64,000 nt of DNA from Xiphias gladius (GCF_016859285.1 NC_053407.1:18266632-18330631), one strand, 5' to 3'; counted from the stretch's first letter, positions 37,559-51,767 are shown. Translations and numbers: made by a program. Notes: generated by a model from the letters alone, not told the origin.

Positions 37559-40500
37559 CTATTTCTTAAGTAGCTTTATGAGTTCCTCCAGCTTCATGGC
37601 AGTCTTAATGTCTCCCTGCATTTTAAGTCTGCCACTGGTGTATGCAGCAAATGGTCGTAGCCCGCCCTGGAACATGGCCAGAAGGTCACTGTCACTCATA
37701 CTCAGTGTCACATCAGCCTCTCGGCACAAGGACCCTGCTCCAACTGCGCCGCTGCCTTCAAAACACACACACACACACACACACACAGTAACTAATTTAA
37801 CTTTACTTTTGCTTTTATGTTTCAAATAACACTTGAACAATATCTTATAATTGCTGTATATTTACAGGAATACATGAACCATTACCTTGGCTTAAATCCA
37901 CATAATAACTTTGATTTTGTCCATCTCCCGAGCTGATGTCAAACTGGAAACAGGCCCCAACCTGTTTAACCAAAGTTTCAGAAAGCAGGACCTTGACCCT
38001 GCCAAGCAGCTCTTCAACAGAACCTGGTGTGGCCACAACAGCCTGGGGGACACTGCTGAGCTCATTTGTAAAGGTTATGCTGTCTTCTGGGGAGTAAAGG
38101 CATATGTTTATTTTACAACATAATCATAATGGGTACATGTTGTACAGAACCAGTTGTGAGTGTGGGGCCATACCTTGTTGAGGCTGTGAACTGCCACTGT
38201 GGCTTAGAAAGTGCATGGCCAACTGCTGAATGGGGCCAGTGATGCCTTCCAGTCCATGCACAGAGGGAGGTATGATGAGGGGCCCAGAGGGGGCTTCTTC
38301 TGGAGCTTTCAGGAGAGAGCCCAGGGTAAGCTCTACCCTGTCCACCTCCAACCCCCAGGGCTGAGTCATCTCATTAATGTCCATCTGTAGACAGCAAGAA
38401 AGGATGTAAGTCTGAGCTGAACCAGTGAAAAGCCAGCAGAGAGTAGCTCCAATGCAGTCTCACCCTGAGATATTCTCCCAGTTTAACCCTCTCAGTTTGC
38501 ACCTCCCGGACAGTCTTCTTGGCCAGGCTGTGGGTCAAAGCATTCTGTGCTGTCATCCTGGTTGAGGCGTTCAGGTCCTGGACTGATACTACTGACATGA
38601 CGGGGTTCCAGATCCTGAACTGGATGTCTGCTCCCACTGACAACACACCGCCATCCCGAGTGGTCACCTGCAATAGCAAAATAACATTTTATATCTAACA
38701 TGAATTCTGAATTTAATTGGACCTAATACTTTACAACTTGCCACAATTTAAAGAATATGGAAACATTACCACTTCATTCTTACAGCAGGTATAGACTAAG
38801 CAATATTCACCGGTTAATACTGAATATACACTGCTCAGAAGTAAGGTCTTGGTATCATCAAAAAACAACAAAAAATTAATAAAGCACACAAAAACATTTT
38901 AACGCAACTAAACTTTGCTGCCGACATGAAAGCATTTTCAAATAAACTGCTGGCAGGATGAGTTTACAACTTTGAAGTATCACACACCAACGAGAGCTCT
39001 CCCAGTATCTGATTACACTCTTCACCATCACACTGAACAGTGTACCAACAACGCCATCTTTAGGACAAAGTAAAATATACAGAACTAACAGAAACGATTT
39101 AACTCCATACGTTTGAGGAGCAACGAAGACTCCTCAGCTTAAGTGTGTAGTGCAAGACTCACATATTCAACATGTTACATGGTGACACAAGACACTGTGC
39201 TTGAATCTGTCTGCCTGTGATTAAAACAAAAATATCTTTGTGTTGAAAGCACAGGTATTTTCGTACATAAATTATAATTTTGTACATAAATTATTGTTAT
39301 TGCATGTTATTTGGAGTACTGTATGAATGAGTTACATTGCCATTGTTCTCTGTGCAGCTGAAAGACCCACTCTATGTTTCTTGTAAGCTGAATGATCAAC
39401 CTCTAAGCATCTTAATCAATATCTATCTTCATTTCACCTGTTTGAAATGTTACTTCTTTTTTCCCAGCCTATGCAATTTTAATGTTTCAGTGCTTAATGA
39501 CTTCAACAAGTCGCCCATAACAACGGCTGACTAATGATGAATGGAGTATGGTGGTTTACCTGGCAAGGAGGGATGTTAAAAGCACGTGTGCGCAGGTCCA
39601 CTCTCTGCCACTGGTCAATGAGGGGAAGCAGAAGGACAATACCGGGGCCCTTCGGAGGACAAACTCGCCCCAGACGAAACACTGCTATCCTCTGGTAGTT
39701 AGGAACCGTCTGCATACAAAATGAGTCGAAGTTGACTGTTTTTATTATCAGCAAGTGAGTGGAGATGCTGTGGGAGTAACTGATGAGATCACTTCAGCTT
39801 ACTTTCAGTACAAACCATCCTGTTATAGGGAAGGTTATGAAGGTGCACATGTAGACGAGAAAGATGACAACTAGGTTGCAAATCCAGGACAGCCATCCCT
39901 GGGAGGTATCTTAAAGAAAAGAAACAATCAAACAAAGGAATATTTGTTTTTAAGGGCATTTTCAGTAAACCAGTCATAAGGAGAATAACTCAGCCTGAAT
40001 AAAACTGTCGTATGATGTTGTCTGTGGCTTTGAGGGGAGCTTTCTGAGAAAATGACTCAAATGACATCACTTGCGCGATCTTGACTTGGCCTTGGAGACT
40101 CCAAATTTTTCATGGTTTTGCCAGGCAGGAAGGGTCGTGTGAAAACATTACACTACTGAACTGCATTATGAGAAAAGTGAGACCCTGTGTTTTTGGAGCC
40201 TCACTCCCCATCGGGGCTAAATTTCAGGACCTCCCTTTTTCTCATTATGCCCATGTTGGGTTTTTGTTATTTTTAAGTCTGTCACATACAAGTCCTCAAG
40301 CTTATATTAAGTGCATTACTATGTAAATTGTCTGGTGTCATTTGGGAAACATTGTACGTATTTTCTGTGCGTGTGTACTGTGTCACCTGGCTGCAAAATA
40401 AAGTTCAAGGTGACTTTGAAACAAATACTATGGAATGCGCAATAGTAATACCTTAAACGGTCATAAATGGAAGAACACTCATGTTTAACCAGTAAAGGGA

Positions 40501-40773
40501 AATATTCCTATTTTATTCGATTGTTTGACGCAGGCTTGTTTAACTCAAGTCCGCTGTCATTTAATACAATAGTGAAAAAAAACGGCCCAAAACATACTAT
40601 CGTTAATGTTACCTACCGGTGAAGTCGTTTTGAGAAACATTGGGGATGTAGTCAAATGAAAGTCCTTTGTGGTAGCGGGGCTGTGAGAAGCTGTCAGTGT
40701 CCACAAACAGGCCAGAAGTCCTCGGAGCGGTGGTGTCCCTCTGAGGGAGCAGCTGATACGACCTGCTAAACAT
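37559..40773 (-). CDS. stoml1: Stomatin-like protein 1 (SPFH/stomatin + SCP2 domain)
   Basis: STOML1 is a late-endosomal/lysosomal membrane protein combining a stomatin (SPFH) domain with a C-terminal sterol-carrier SCP2 domain; a role in cholesterol handling and in modulating acid-sensing channels has been proposed. Coding exons in order: 40617-40773, 39803-39909, 39560-39709, 38464-38667, 38174-38384, 37886-38086, 37559-37755. They close in phase to 408 residues (human 398). Visible parts: an N-terminal cytosolic tail; a hydrophobic hairpin (VVIFLVYMCTFITFPITGWF, about residues 64-83); the SPFH region (YQRIAVFRLGR, RVDLRTRAFNIPPCQ, LSVGADIQFRIW, NASTRMTAQNAL, PWGLEVDRVEL); then SCP2 (LVKQVGACFQFDIS, FAAYTSGRLKMQGD). 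A (TG)12 tract precedes the last acceptor. It is head-to-tail with nr2e3 and cyp11a1. Confidence 0.95.
37763..37786 (-). repeat. (TG)12 tract next to the last stoml1 acceptor
   Basis: On the coding (minus) strand twelve TG units are followed by ttttgaag and then the last exon. The repeat replaces most of the usual polypyrimidine tract. A UG tract ahead of a weak acceptor is the arrangement known from CFTR exon 9, where its length alters splicing. Confidence 0.85.
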
Positions 40774-42463
40774 TGTTATGTAATATAGCCGCTGTTTTTT
40801 TTTTTTTTTTAAAGCAAATTCATATTATTTGAAAGTCTCCGCCCCAGCTGTCAGCAAACACGGCCTGGTTGAAGTGAACAAAGTCGTTATGTTACTAGAC
40901 CGCAGGATGCTCTTTCTCATTACGCTAACTTGCTAGCGTAAAGTTGTTCCGTGTTTTGCTGCTGCTCTTCCTCTTGGTATTTTTACATGACTCATCAGTA
41001 AATGAGCTCATTATCGCCACCTAATGTTAATGTAGCCAAACTGAAGTTTCCACTCCAGGACAGGACTGGGCCCAAAGCTGATCTTCCATCCATGGTTTCC
41101 CAGTTTCAGGTATGTTTGCTGTCAAATGTTACTGTTGGCTTCCGCAGTCAAATGTAATTGTTTATTTTTTTACTGTTCGGGGTGATGAAAAGTTGCCCAA
41201 GGGGGCCACAGGACCCCTGTTTCGAAAGAAAACAGCTGATCCTGTCTTTTAGCAAGCTCTGTAGCCACTGTAAAGATTCTCCTACTGGACGGCAGACAAT
41301 TCGTCCTAGATACTGATTGATACTGGATTTTTCAGGCCACCAAAGAGATTTCATTGTGTTTTTAAAAACTCAATGCATTTTTAATACTGTTTTTTTAATA
41401 GATGACATAAACATTTTTGATAAATATCATGTATATTGTGTGATTAAATAATTGTGAACAATATATGTATGGAGTGAGACAGTGAACTGTTGAAAAATAA
41501 ACTTATCAGAGCTCACCGGTGGACAAACTACGTAGGTGACAAAGTTTCTAATACCTCAAACATATCTTTATCATTCCTATGGTGAATTTCTTGTTACATC
41601 TTGGCTGACATATACAGCGACACTGATATACAGTACTTGTAATAGGCTATAATTGTACAAAAATATCAACCATACCGATGTATCAGTCAGGTTGTAAATC
41701 ATATAAATGAAAATGACCTGAACTATACTGTATATATTTATAATGTTTTTCTATAGTGCATGTTCTTTGAAGCATCTTTTTGTAACATATCTTGTGTTAT
41801 ATATTCTGTTTTATTTCTGCTGACCCAATAAATAAAGGGCAGAAATTGCCACAAATGAACATATTTGTCAAATAAAGCAAATACAAAATTTATTTAGGAC
41901 AAAAACTTAAATTCAAACACATATTTTCATTTTCATGTACTGTACTAAAAATGCTTTTCCTTGCAACTCAGTACCTACACAAAATGATTTGCTATGTCTG
42001 TGGTTAACAAAACTGTAAAAATTTACAAAGTAAACGGTGTTAATCTCTGAACAAAAACTGTATGTTTTTTTTTTAATTAGAATGCCATTAACCTTAACAG
42101 GTTTTTTCTGACATTTTGACTCATTGTAGGAAAAGCACAGGTATTACAAATGATTTAACGATGGCTTAGTTCTACTCAAGTGTCCCAGTAAGTTATGACA
42201 ACTTGACAATGAGCCAGCATGCACAGTACCAGGACCCTGACACTGAAGCCGCTGGAAGGAATTCAGCCGTTGTTAATTTTATTACTTACAACCGTGCTTT
42301 TCCTACTGGGACATGTCAAAAAGTTGTCTGTGAAAATGTCTATTATGTTGAATTTTAAAGGAATCAAAACGAGAATATTTGAACTATGAGGTAAGGAAAT
42401 TTGTATTTTGAGGGTTGGTTTATTGTCCCGTCCTAGTAGAGTTCAGCTCCTCTTGATGCTTGT
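40774..42463. other. Intergenic: stoml1 5' flank and nr2e3 3' flank
   Basis: No exon is recognised. It should contain the stoml1 promoter (just above 40,773, with a T run at 40,796-40,810 close to the start codon) and the nr2e3 3' UTR. Minus-strand AATAAA at 42,278-42,283 lies about 180 bp after the nr2e3 stop codon. The middle is A/T-rich with no recognisable repeat. Confidence 0.5.
42278..42283 (-). terminator. nr2e3: Likely nr2e3 polyadenylation signal
   Basis: AATAAA on the minus strand about 180 bp downstream of the nr2e3 stop codon. Confidence 0.5.
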
Positions 42464-44796
42464 TTAGTTTTTGAACATGTCACACAGCAGCTTCTCCATG
42501 GGTGTGCTGCCAATGGTCCTATGAAAGAACAGCTGCTCTATTTTCTCAGAGCTCACAAAGCGGAGGGACGGCAGCAGAAGTAACAGTCTCCCAAACCTTG
42601 ATGGACAAGAACAAAGTAGAATGAACTTAATGTTTCTATACTTCCAGTTAACATGACTAACGGGGTTAGACATACCCCATCTCATTATGTTTGAAAATCT
42701 TTGTATTCTGTCAGAAAATAAAGATGCAGCAGGGTCACCTGGCACTCTGGCTGGGGTACATTGAATGGACATGCTGCCCCAGCAACACCTGCGACTGGTC
42801 CTGCAGATTCTCCACCTGCTCTGGGTCTTTGAGGCTGCATGTCTCTGCTCCAGGGAGTAAAAAAGCGGACATTAGTTAGACTGTCCATTCAAAATTGAAC
42901 ACCAATCGCTGGATAAATAACTCCTTACCTGGCTTGAACAGTACAGTGGCCTTCAGGCAAGCAAACTCAGTAGGGTCCACAGCCAGGGCCTTGAAGCGAT
43001 TGAAAACCTCTTCCAGGATGCGCAGGTCAGCTGTGGGGAGGCTGATCTTGGCCTGCTGTGTAGGGGAAAGATCTGGCAGAGACAGAAGAGGACAGCTGTC
43101 CATGGGCAGGGACCACTGGATGGCACAAAGGAGGAACATCTCACTCCAAGCTTCTTCAAGGAGAATCACCTGAGGATATCAGAGAAATACAGTATATGTG
43201 TTGTAAGTCTCAGCCATGATTCAGGTTTGTTTAAATCGCTTCAGTAAATATACAAAAAAGTTATGCCGATCAATCTCACCTGGTCTCGAAATGGCAGGTG
43301 AGCAAAAACAGGCAAATTTTTTGCCCACTTTACAGACATGAAGAGGAGTCGTGCCGATGTCTCGTATACATTCTCTGAACAGTTGGAGGTGTACGGGGAC
43401 ATGCGAAAGTCAGAGGGAGTCCGATCTCTCTCTGAATCGTTTGTTGTCACATCAATATTCTCCTCCACTGTACATTAGAGAAAGAGGGTCACTCAAATTT
43501 TCAGGGCTTCTGGGAGTACAATATTATTCTGTTAAAAGGCATTACAATCAAGACAAGTTTTTGTTACTCAGAGGAAAACCCTATTGTTTATCACCTAGGT
43601 AGGCAAAAAGAAATCATAAAGTGTTTTTTAAAAATGATTTGTCCCATGTCTGACTACATACTTGTTGTGACCAGATCCATCAAAATGTATCATCCTTCAT
43701 ATGATCTCACCATCCTCAGGTTCCAGTTTTGCACAAGTCTCAGCAGTCAGCAGGCTGACCATAAAGCGGTGGCTGTTATTGGGGTTGCTGCAGGGCTGTG
43801 TGGTGGCGGAGGTGGCGACAGACGAGGTGACCAGAGGTCTGCAGACGGCCGATGAGTAAGCGGCAGAGGAGATGAGTTCCCGTGTGGTGGCCAGGTGCTC
43901 CTTTTTAGTTTCCGCACTTACGGAGTCTAGACTGACATGGGCTCTGCTTCGGGGCTGTCGCTCATTCTGCACAGCTGCCAAGGGGACAGGTAAATAATAT
44001 ATTGTGTCGGAACAGTCTAGGCTATACAGGATTTGTGTTGGACGTTGCTAGAAAGGATGTATACACAGAGAGTATACTCTACAGTCAACTTATTCAGAGT
44101 TTTCTCACCATCTTTGTTCATGCCTGCTTGGAGACATTTCTTTAGTCGACAAGCTTGGCACTGGTTCCGGTGAGCCTTGTCAACAGGGCAGCTGCCAGTT
44201 CCAGCCTGACACCTATAAAAAACAATTCCAAATGAAGACAAGTACGTTAAAATGCGAACAGTTAATTGCCATATTAGTTTTATTTTCTTTTATTTACATG
44301 TATCAAATCCAGTCTGCGTCTTGCTCACCTATAGATGAGTTTTCGTCTTACACTGCGCTTGAAGAAGCCACTGCAGCCGTTGCAGGCATAGATGCCATAG
44401 TGTTTACCACTGCTTGAATCAGAGCACACTTTACAAAGCAGGCTTTGGCCAAGTGCTTTACCTGGGACTGAATTTTTTTCTGTAGAGAACAGATAGAAGC
44501 AATGAATATTTCACATAATTTCACACTCGTTTAAGGATAAATGGAGGACTTAATTGTACAGATAGGTTTTTCATGAAATTATTTATTTACTAGTTTTGTC
44601 TTCATATTCTGTTCCGTTCTATTGAATACACAATACATAAAAAGAATATCATGGGCATCATTAATCTGTCCACATCTTTTTCTGTACAGAGAATATATAT
44701 TACAATATTTGGTGGCTCACCTGACAGAGTTCCATCTGTGCAGTCGTCAGAGACATCTGAAGAAAACAAGTTCATTTTGGTCATGTGGTCCTCCAT
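42464..44796 (-). CDS. nr2e3: Photoreceptor-specific nuclear receptor (PNR, NR2E3)
   Basis: NR2E3 is an orphan nuclear receptor of photoreceptor nuclei that, with CRX and NRL, promotes rod genes and represses cone genes. Coding exons in order: 44721-44796, 44329-44479, 44109-44212, 43711-43974, 43280-43467, 42929-43169, 42739-42844, 42464-42596. They close in phase to 420 residues (human 410). The DNA-binding domain starts at [18 protein letters not shown], with P-box [11 protein letters not shown] and second zinc finger [20 protein letters not shown] variable hinge follows. The ligand-binding domain has [29 protein letters not shown], the helix 3-5 signature [12 protein letters not shown], and the AF-2 end [11 protein letters not shown], which matches the human C-terminus. 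The start is the ATG at 44,796; there is no further in-frame coding upstream. No disabling change was seen. Confidence 0.96.
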
Positions 44797-47700
44797 TTTG
44801 AGATGTGTTCTAATATCTGGAATTCACTTGATAATTTGTTTTTAGACAATCATAAGTTTACTCCCAAAAGCATTTCTTCTCTTTTTTTTTTTTTTTTGGG
44901 TGTATTTTCCTGGCTGGATCAAAGCATTGTACCATGTGAAGTACTGACACATGCAATGACCAAAAAACAAAAAAGATGTAGAATTTCCACTAGAGCATAG
45001 CGTTCAGATGAAATTTTTTCAGAGATCGTCAGAGAGAAACTCCAGGAATGCTCAATGATCCAGTGCTGTCATCCTTTTTCTGCTGTTTCTGATGTAATGC
45101 GGGGTCAGTGGAGTTACTACTTGTCTTCTTGTTTCTTTCTCTGTGTTAGAATGAGTGTGTGAGCCTGAGTCGTCTGGGGGCTTTCTGGAGGAAGACAAGG
45201 AGATTAGTAACAGGCGCTGTGTAAGCAAATGCTGATTTGTCATCCTCTTAATCTTTACTGTCTATAAGGGTGAATCAATCAGTCACATCGCCTACAGACA
45301 TAACCATATCCAACAAATGTGAACAATGGAAAAGAAAAGGAAGATAATATCTCTTTTTTCTTCTTACTTTCACTGCGACCAAAGAGTGACATCTCCCTAT
45401 TATAACTATAATCAGAACTGTTGTTGTTATTCACGGTTCAGTCTTCATTTATCATTATTTCCATGTGTTTCATGTAGAGTGGCCTCACTCAGGTTTATCG
45501 CGCTTATGATTACATCCTATCCAAACTGCAACTTAATACCAGAAGAGTTTTTAATTATTACAAGTTGAGTGTGTCTGTGACACTTTACCACCATCAATGT
45601 AGAATAAATAAAACTCGAGACTGCTGATTTTACCAGTCAAATACTTTCTGACAAATGAAACTGGCTATCAGTGAACCAGTTATGTTACCAAAAGCTGCAA
45701 AAAAAACACTAGTCTGCAAAGAACTTCTTTTTAACACAAATGCAACTGCTCCAGTGGCATTTTGTTGGGTTAGGAAATGTGTGGGTCTCTCCTTAGGTGG
45801 GTGAATAATTATTTTGTATTAATAATTATTATTATTGAAAAAAAAAAAGTGAGGAAAGATATATGTATAGGAAAATATGCTTCACTTGTTATCTAGCCTA
45901 TTGCAAATCTGGTCATGCTTGCTAAAACCATGCATGCGTAGTCCACTACTGCTACTGCTGCTTCCTGCTAATAGCGTTACCCTTACACAAGACATTCCCC
46001 TCTGAGCCATATTGGCCCTGTCAATGACACTAAGGGCCTCAGGGGAATACCGCCACCCCAAATCAGCAAAGTAGCTTAACCTTCAATGAAATGTGGTCTT
46101 CCTCTCGGAGGGGGGGCACGAAAGGGGGTGATGAGAAGAAAAACAATTAGTGCAGAGATTGAAAGACCAGCAAAGAGTTGACCCTTAATTCCATTCTTCT
46201 GCCATATGGTGGCGGCTCTCTGGAGCCTCAGTCTGCCTAATTAGTGACCCAAGTGCAATTTACTGTTAATAAGCCTCCTATAATCACTGATGTTCTCTCT
46301 TTTCTTTACGTTAAGGTAATAAACAGCAGGTAGCCACAAGGAAATGTCAGAAACATCAACACCCGTGCTTGCTATTTTCTGTATCCATCTAACAAGCAAC
46401 AATTATGGCTGAAGTCATGATTGAATACAGCTAATAACATCTAGTTCAGCTCTTTATGCAGATCAACGACAAAGACACTAGAAATACTGAAGTGACTGTC
46501 TGCTCCGTCCACAGATTGATTTCTATCATGACTGTAATCCCTATTAAGTCACTCTTGATTTTAGGAGGACAACTTAGTGATGAAAACAGAGCTCTTTCTG
46601 TTGACCTAAACTGGTGTATAAAAGGATTACAGACTACAGGGGTTGAGCACACAGAATCATTTGAGCTCAGAACTTGTCTGAATTATAATCCTGGAACAGG
46701 GACACTTTAGATTTGGTATATCAGGGGCCTAAATAGTTGCAATGGTGTAAGTACATACATATAATAATTGTTAGCCTAAAGGTTTGTGTATATTTTTTAT
46801 GTTGCTAACTGGCTTTGTGTTATGTTCCTAATTACCAGTTTTCCATAGCCTTTGACTGATTAAATTTTAAAGAAATATCTTACTGCACTGTATTCCTTGC
46901 CTATTCATTTATATCTTATTTTTTGTATTCAGTGTTCTTTAATTTTATTCTACTTTAATTGATTTTATTCAAATCGTTGCATTTGTATTTTTTTTTATGT
47001 TGTTCGAATGCATGTCTTTGTTTTATTTAAGGCTCTTTAAATTGCTTCTGTGCTTTAAGGAGATATACAAACTCAGTCAAATTAACCTGCCTGAGTTTAT
47101 ACGTACGGTGTATACACAATGTACATGCCCCTAGGCCAAAAGGGTTGGTATCATGGCCTGTAGTATCTTGTATCCAGACTGGGTGTAAAACCATTTAAAA
47201 CAGTTAAACAGAGTTTTTAAAAGTTCAAATCAAAACGTCTCCAATGTACCTTTAACCGAACTACTCATAATCTGATTTCTCAGCTAATTTTGTCTGTGGT
47301 AAACTGTAAATATCTGAAACAAAAATGCATGTTCACACAGCTAGCGATGAGAGACGTGGCATAATAAATATAGTTCGTAGGTTTATGCATGCTAGACAGA
47401 CAGTTGTGAGGGAAATTCTTATATTCACTGTGTGACTTACATTTATTCAAAATTAAAGTAATGTGTTATGCTTAAACAATTATCTTGCACACTGTGTGAC
47501 TTTCATGTATCTAAGTTTGCTGACACTGCAAGTGGCAAATGTTAGCCTCATGTGAATTTTCCTCCCCTAAATCATTATTTGTTACCTGCACAGAAATTTA
47601 TCATTTGTTATTTATTAGCTGGCCAAGGCCAGACTTTGATGGACCATGGGACGACTTTGTGCTTTTGTAACTCTTCAGAATACCAGCTCAGACCAGTACG

Positions 47701-50700
47701 TTATAGATGTGTGAGGCTGACCTACTGCCTTAGCTTTCTCCGTCTTGCACCTCACTCTGTCACTCGACACCGCGCTCCATATGCAGATGTAACTTGTACA
47801 GTAAACGCTCTGAGAATGAAGTGATATTGTGTATTCTTGGCATCTGGGGCCCATTAACACCCGACTAGCAGACTGATTTTCAGCAGGAATTTCCACAACA
47901 CAGTCTTTCACTGTGTTCCAGGAAGACATTCGCATTTACACTACACGTTTGGTTGCAGTATAAATTCACACTCAAAACACCATCTAAACCTACTCTGTGG
48001 ATAAGCCTAAATACATTTTCATACTGACCTAAGCTGTACTGTTTATAGTAATCTGGAGTTCCATGTCAGATTACATAACACAGGTGTTACTCACATGTCA
48101 GGAGGAGCTTCACACTAGCAGACAGGAAATGTACATGTAAGGTGTATTCTCAAACGTCCTCTTTGAGGAAAATAAATGGGTTGGATGTTTCAGACCATTT
48201 CAAATGTGATAGTTCGTCAAGTTTGTTTCTGATCACTGATAATACCTTTAGACTAATGATAGACTTATGTTTGGCATCTAAATAGGTCACACAAAGTGTA
48301 ACTTGAAAGATTTCCATAATAGTGAAACTTGTAAGAGTCCTGCCTGTCTCTTCTTGCATGCCTCACCTTCCAGTTGTCGGCACAAGTAAGATGCTGCTGC
48401 CATCAGCAAAGTGCTGCTTTGAGGTTTTGCCCGGCAGGGATAACTGTCACATTTCTTCACTCCTCAGCCCTGTGATTGTTGTACAGATGCAGCCAATCTT
48501 TAGCAGCCCGCTGCCATGAGCCACCTGGATTATTCTGTATTTAGAGGAAACATTTGTGATGACGGAGCCCTGCAGGTGATTGAACGCACGTCACTGGTAA
48601 AACCCTTGCTCAGTTGCTTGGCAGATCAGACAGATCGGCTGCTCATTAGTTTAAGAGTGCCGTTACCTTTCTAGATATTAGGACTATAAAATACTTACTC
48701 ACTGTGATCATTTGCAGTTCAAAAAACATTGGATGTACATGCACTGCAGCAGGCGAACATGTGCAAGACAGTTTTTATTGTCCTTTAGATGATGCCCTTG
48801 AATGCTAGTTCAATATTTGCACCAGTCTAAGCAGCTTTTTGATATAATCTCTTTGAATGTCAGATATTGTCAAAGAGTGAGATTAACTTTTAAAGTTGTT
48901 GTTTTTTCTCTTTACGCACAGGGAGTAGGTGTCTCAAGCTGCTAAGGCATAAAATATATCATAGTTGATGTACGAATGTTTATATTTAGACAAATTTTGG
49001 AATTATAAAACAGACTAAATTAATGAATTAAATGAAATTCTCATCAGAACGAACTTTTATAACTGTTTTTGCAAAAAAGTTCAAATTTAAAGTTAACAAT
49101 TTCAAATGTATAAAGGCCATAAAATGTTCCAGCAGGATAATCTCATTCCTGCCCTATTATCATGGCATAAGCTTCTATTACACTGCACTCAGCACTTCTA
49201 TGTGATTCCAAGTAGCTGCAGAGAGTGGTTAACCAAGTTCCCTTGATTAGGCTTTGTTAGGTTCAGTTCAGCGCTTCCTGTGCAACCCCCAAGTCAGATG
49301 AAGTAGAAGGATTGAGGTGTCAGCACTATGGCTACCAGGGATTGCCCCGCTTTGCCATCTGCTGCCACTACTGTAATCCGCACAATGAGAAAATCAGTTG
49401 TCTCAGTCCATATCAAAGTCATGTCAACTCAATTCAACAGGTAAATTAACATCAGCGAGACTTCCTGTAAAATCCATGTTACTGCTGACAAAGGAATCGC
49501 AAAGCTTATTTGGTTTTGTCCTCTAAATAAAAGCTCATGCTCTTTGGCGTAGATGAAACAGAACGTTACAAATAATTTACCAGAAATTTAATTGTAAATT
49601 AACACTCATTGTTTGAAAGATTGTTTCAAGCCTGAAATGATTAACTTTTCTTATAGCTGAATGGAGGACACATTTATCCATTCACTTTGTCTTTGGTGTT
49701 GGCTTATAATGTTATGACTGAATATTAAAAAGAAGGCCCAGCATGCTCTTAAACTTTACTACAGCAAAATTATAAGTTTGAAATAATGTACTGTACCATA
49801 TACAGGTTCCGCCCAGTTTGGTGGGGCCTATAGGAAGCTTCACGTAGCCATTCACAAATTAATAAAGTAAGACATTAACTTTCTGGCCTTTGTGACAATC
49901 AGTGGTCAGAGCTTTCTCCTTTAAGCTGTCCTTGTCTTCAACAGCGTTGTCAGTCCCGGGTTAGCCTCTAGAGGGAGACAGACGCCCCCCTACTGTGTCA
50001 CAAAAGTGTTGTCAAAGGCAATGTAGCTGATTGGAGCTGAGTAAACCCACAGCTGATGAGTCAGGGATGCTGTCTGAGACTGCAACATTTATAGGATTAC
50101 ATGAAACAGTACAGTTACAGTAATAAGATCATCTGGGTCACATCCATCTTAATTTTAAACCCAGTGTGGTTTCCCTGACATTTGCGCAAAACAGTGTCAG
50201 GGTAAAAAAAAATAGATCAATATGTCTCTTTATATATCCAAGAAAAGCTGAGAGTTGGAGGAGATTTGAATAGTTTAAAGCTTCAACAAATTTCCCGAAC
50301 TTGATGTTTGACCTGGTCTCCATGATGAAAACTACTGACCACAGCACTATTATTTTTACAAAGGCTTATTGTTTTTCTCATTTATACCAATGAAATCAAA
50401 CTGAAAGTGAGATTTCCTGTAAAAACAAGATGGAAAAGTGGGCCATGACATGATGTGAAAAGTGTAATCCAGTGAGATATCAGAAAGAATCATTACTTAT
50501 TATCTTAATTGTTATTATTATTATTATTTGTAGTTGTATTTTTAACTGGCAAGGGATGAAAAACAAAAACTACGATTGACTACTAATTCTGGAAGTTGAG
50601 CATACTGTGGGATTGCAACATCCGAATACCGAAGGAATGTGTAAGGAAATTTCCTAAAACCACTGCAGATTTAATTTATTTGATTACAAAACAGTTTAAA

Positions 50701-50806
50701 CCATCCATGGTATGTCACAGAAAAAAGGGAAAAAAGAGGAGACCAAAACATAAAGGTGCAGTAGATCTATTCACATATTGGTTGATTTAAAAATTGATCA
50801 CAGGTA
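44797..50806. other. Intergenic, nr2e3 5' flank and beyond
   Basis: About 6 kb with no recognisable exon on either strand. The nr2e3 promoter must lie at its left edge, but I saw no CRX-type TAATCC or GGATTA in the first few hundred bases. The rest is A/T-rich single-copy-looking DNA without clear repeats. Confidence 0.45.
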
Positions 50807-51060
50807 CAGTGGCAAGAAAAAGTAAGTGATCCTTTTGGAATTACCTACATTTATGTATAAATTTGTCTTAAAATATAGTCAGATCACAATTTACTTTCAT
50901 TAGTAACAAACAAATCATTGAATACATAATTCAAACATTCACAGTGTAGGTTGGAAAAAGCATGTGAACAACTCAGTCAGGTTTTTTTTTTATTGCTAAC
51001 AAGCATTGGTCAAAACTGAAGTCACATTGTTAATACTCCTCACACCATGAAACAGAAGTC

Positions 51061-51087
51061 TATGTGGACCAAACTATGGTCCACATA
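51061..51087. repeat. Short-loop inverted repeat (11-nt arms)
   Basis: tatgtggacca at 51,061-51,071 and its complement at 51,077-51,087, inside the TIR-bounded element. Confidence 0.8.
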
Positions 51088-51763
51088 TTATAATCATTTT
51101 TCATTGCTTTCACACAAAATGCCTTCAATGACCACATTGTCCAAAATCCATGAACTTCTTTCTCATTCATACTCCAGCACCTGCAAAACACTATATATTT
51201 GCAACAAATTTTTCAAATGCTAACACTGTTAAAAACATATTTAAACAGTATAATGGCAAATTTCATGCATTTCTGCAGTAACCATATTTAAATATATAGA
51301 AAATCTTTGTAAATATTTACAAGAAACTTAAATAATAATCGTTCCAAACACAGCTTGATTTGCAATTTCACTTGAAAGCCTACCAAGGTGCCCTGTGTTT
51401 AGGTTCGTTACCAAACAGACAAAAGGGATTGGCTTCAGAATGATTTTGTGTGGAAACACGGATCAAGGAAGACACATTGGTGGGGAAAGAAGAGTGGCAG
51501 GGAGAGGGACTATGTGTGGAGGACAAAGGAGCGGCGGTCTCTGATGGGATAAGGGCCACAGTTATTGACCATATCGTAAACTGGGTCTCTCTTTGAGAAA
51601 GGCCAGTTTACGGGTGCAACCAAATCCGCAGGATTCAACAGCTGTATCGATAATACTAACAACAGGTGAGATGTACATCCTTCAATGATACCCTGAACTA
51701 CATATTACAGTACAATACAGTATGTTTACATTTTCACATGTACTGACATTTTTAAATGTGTTG

Positions 51764-51767
<4 letters not shown>

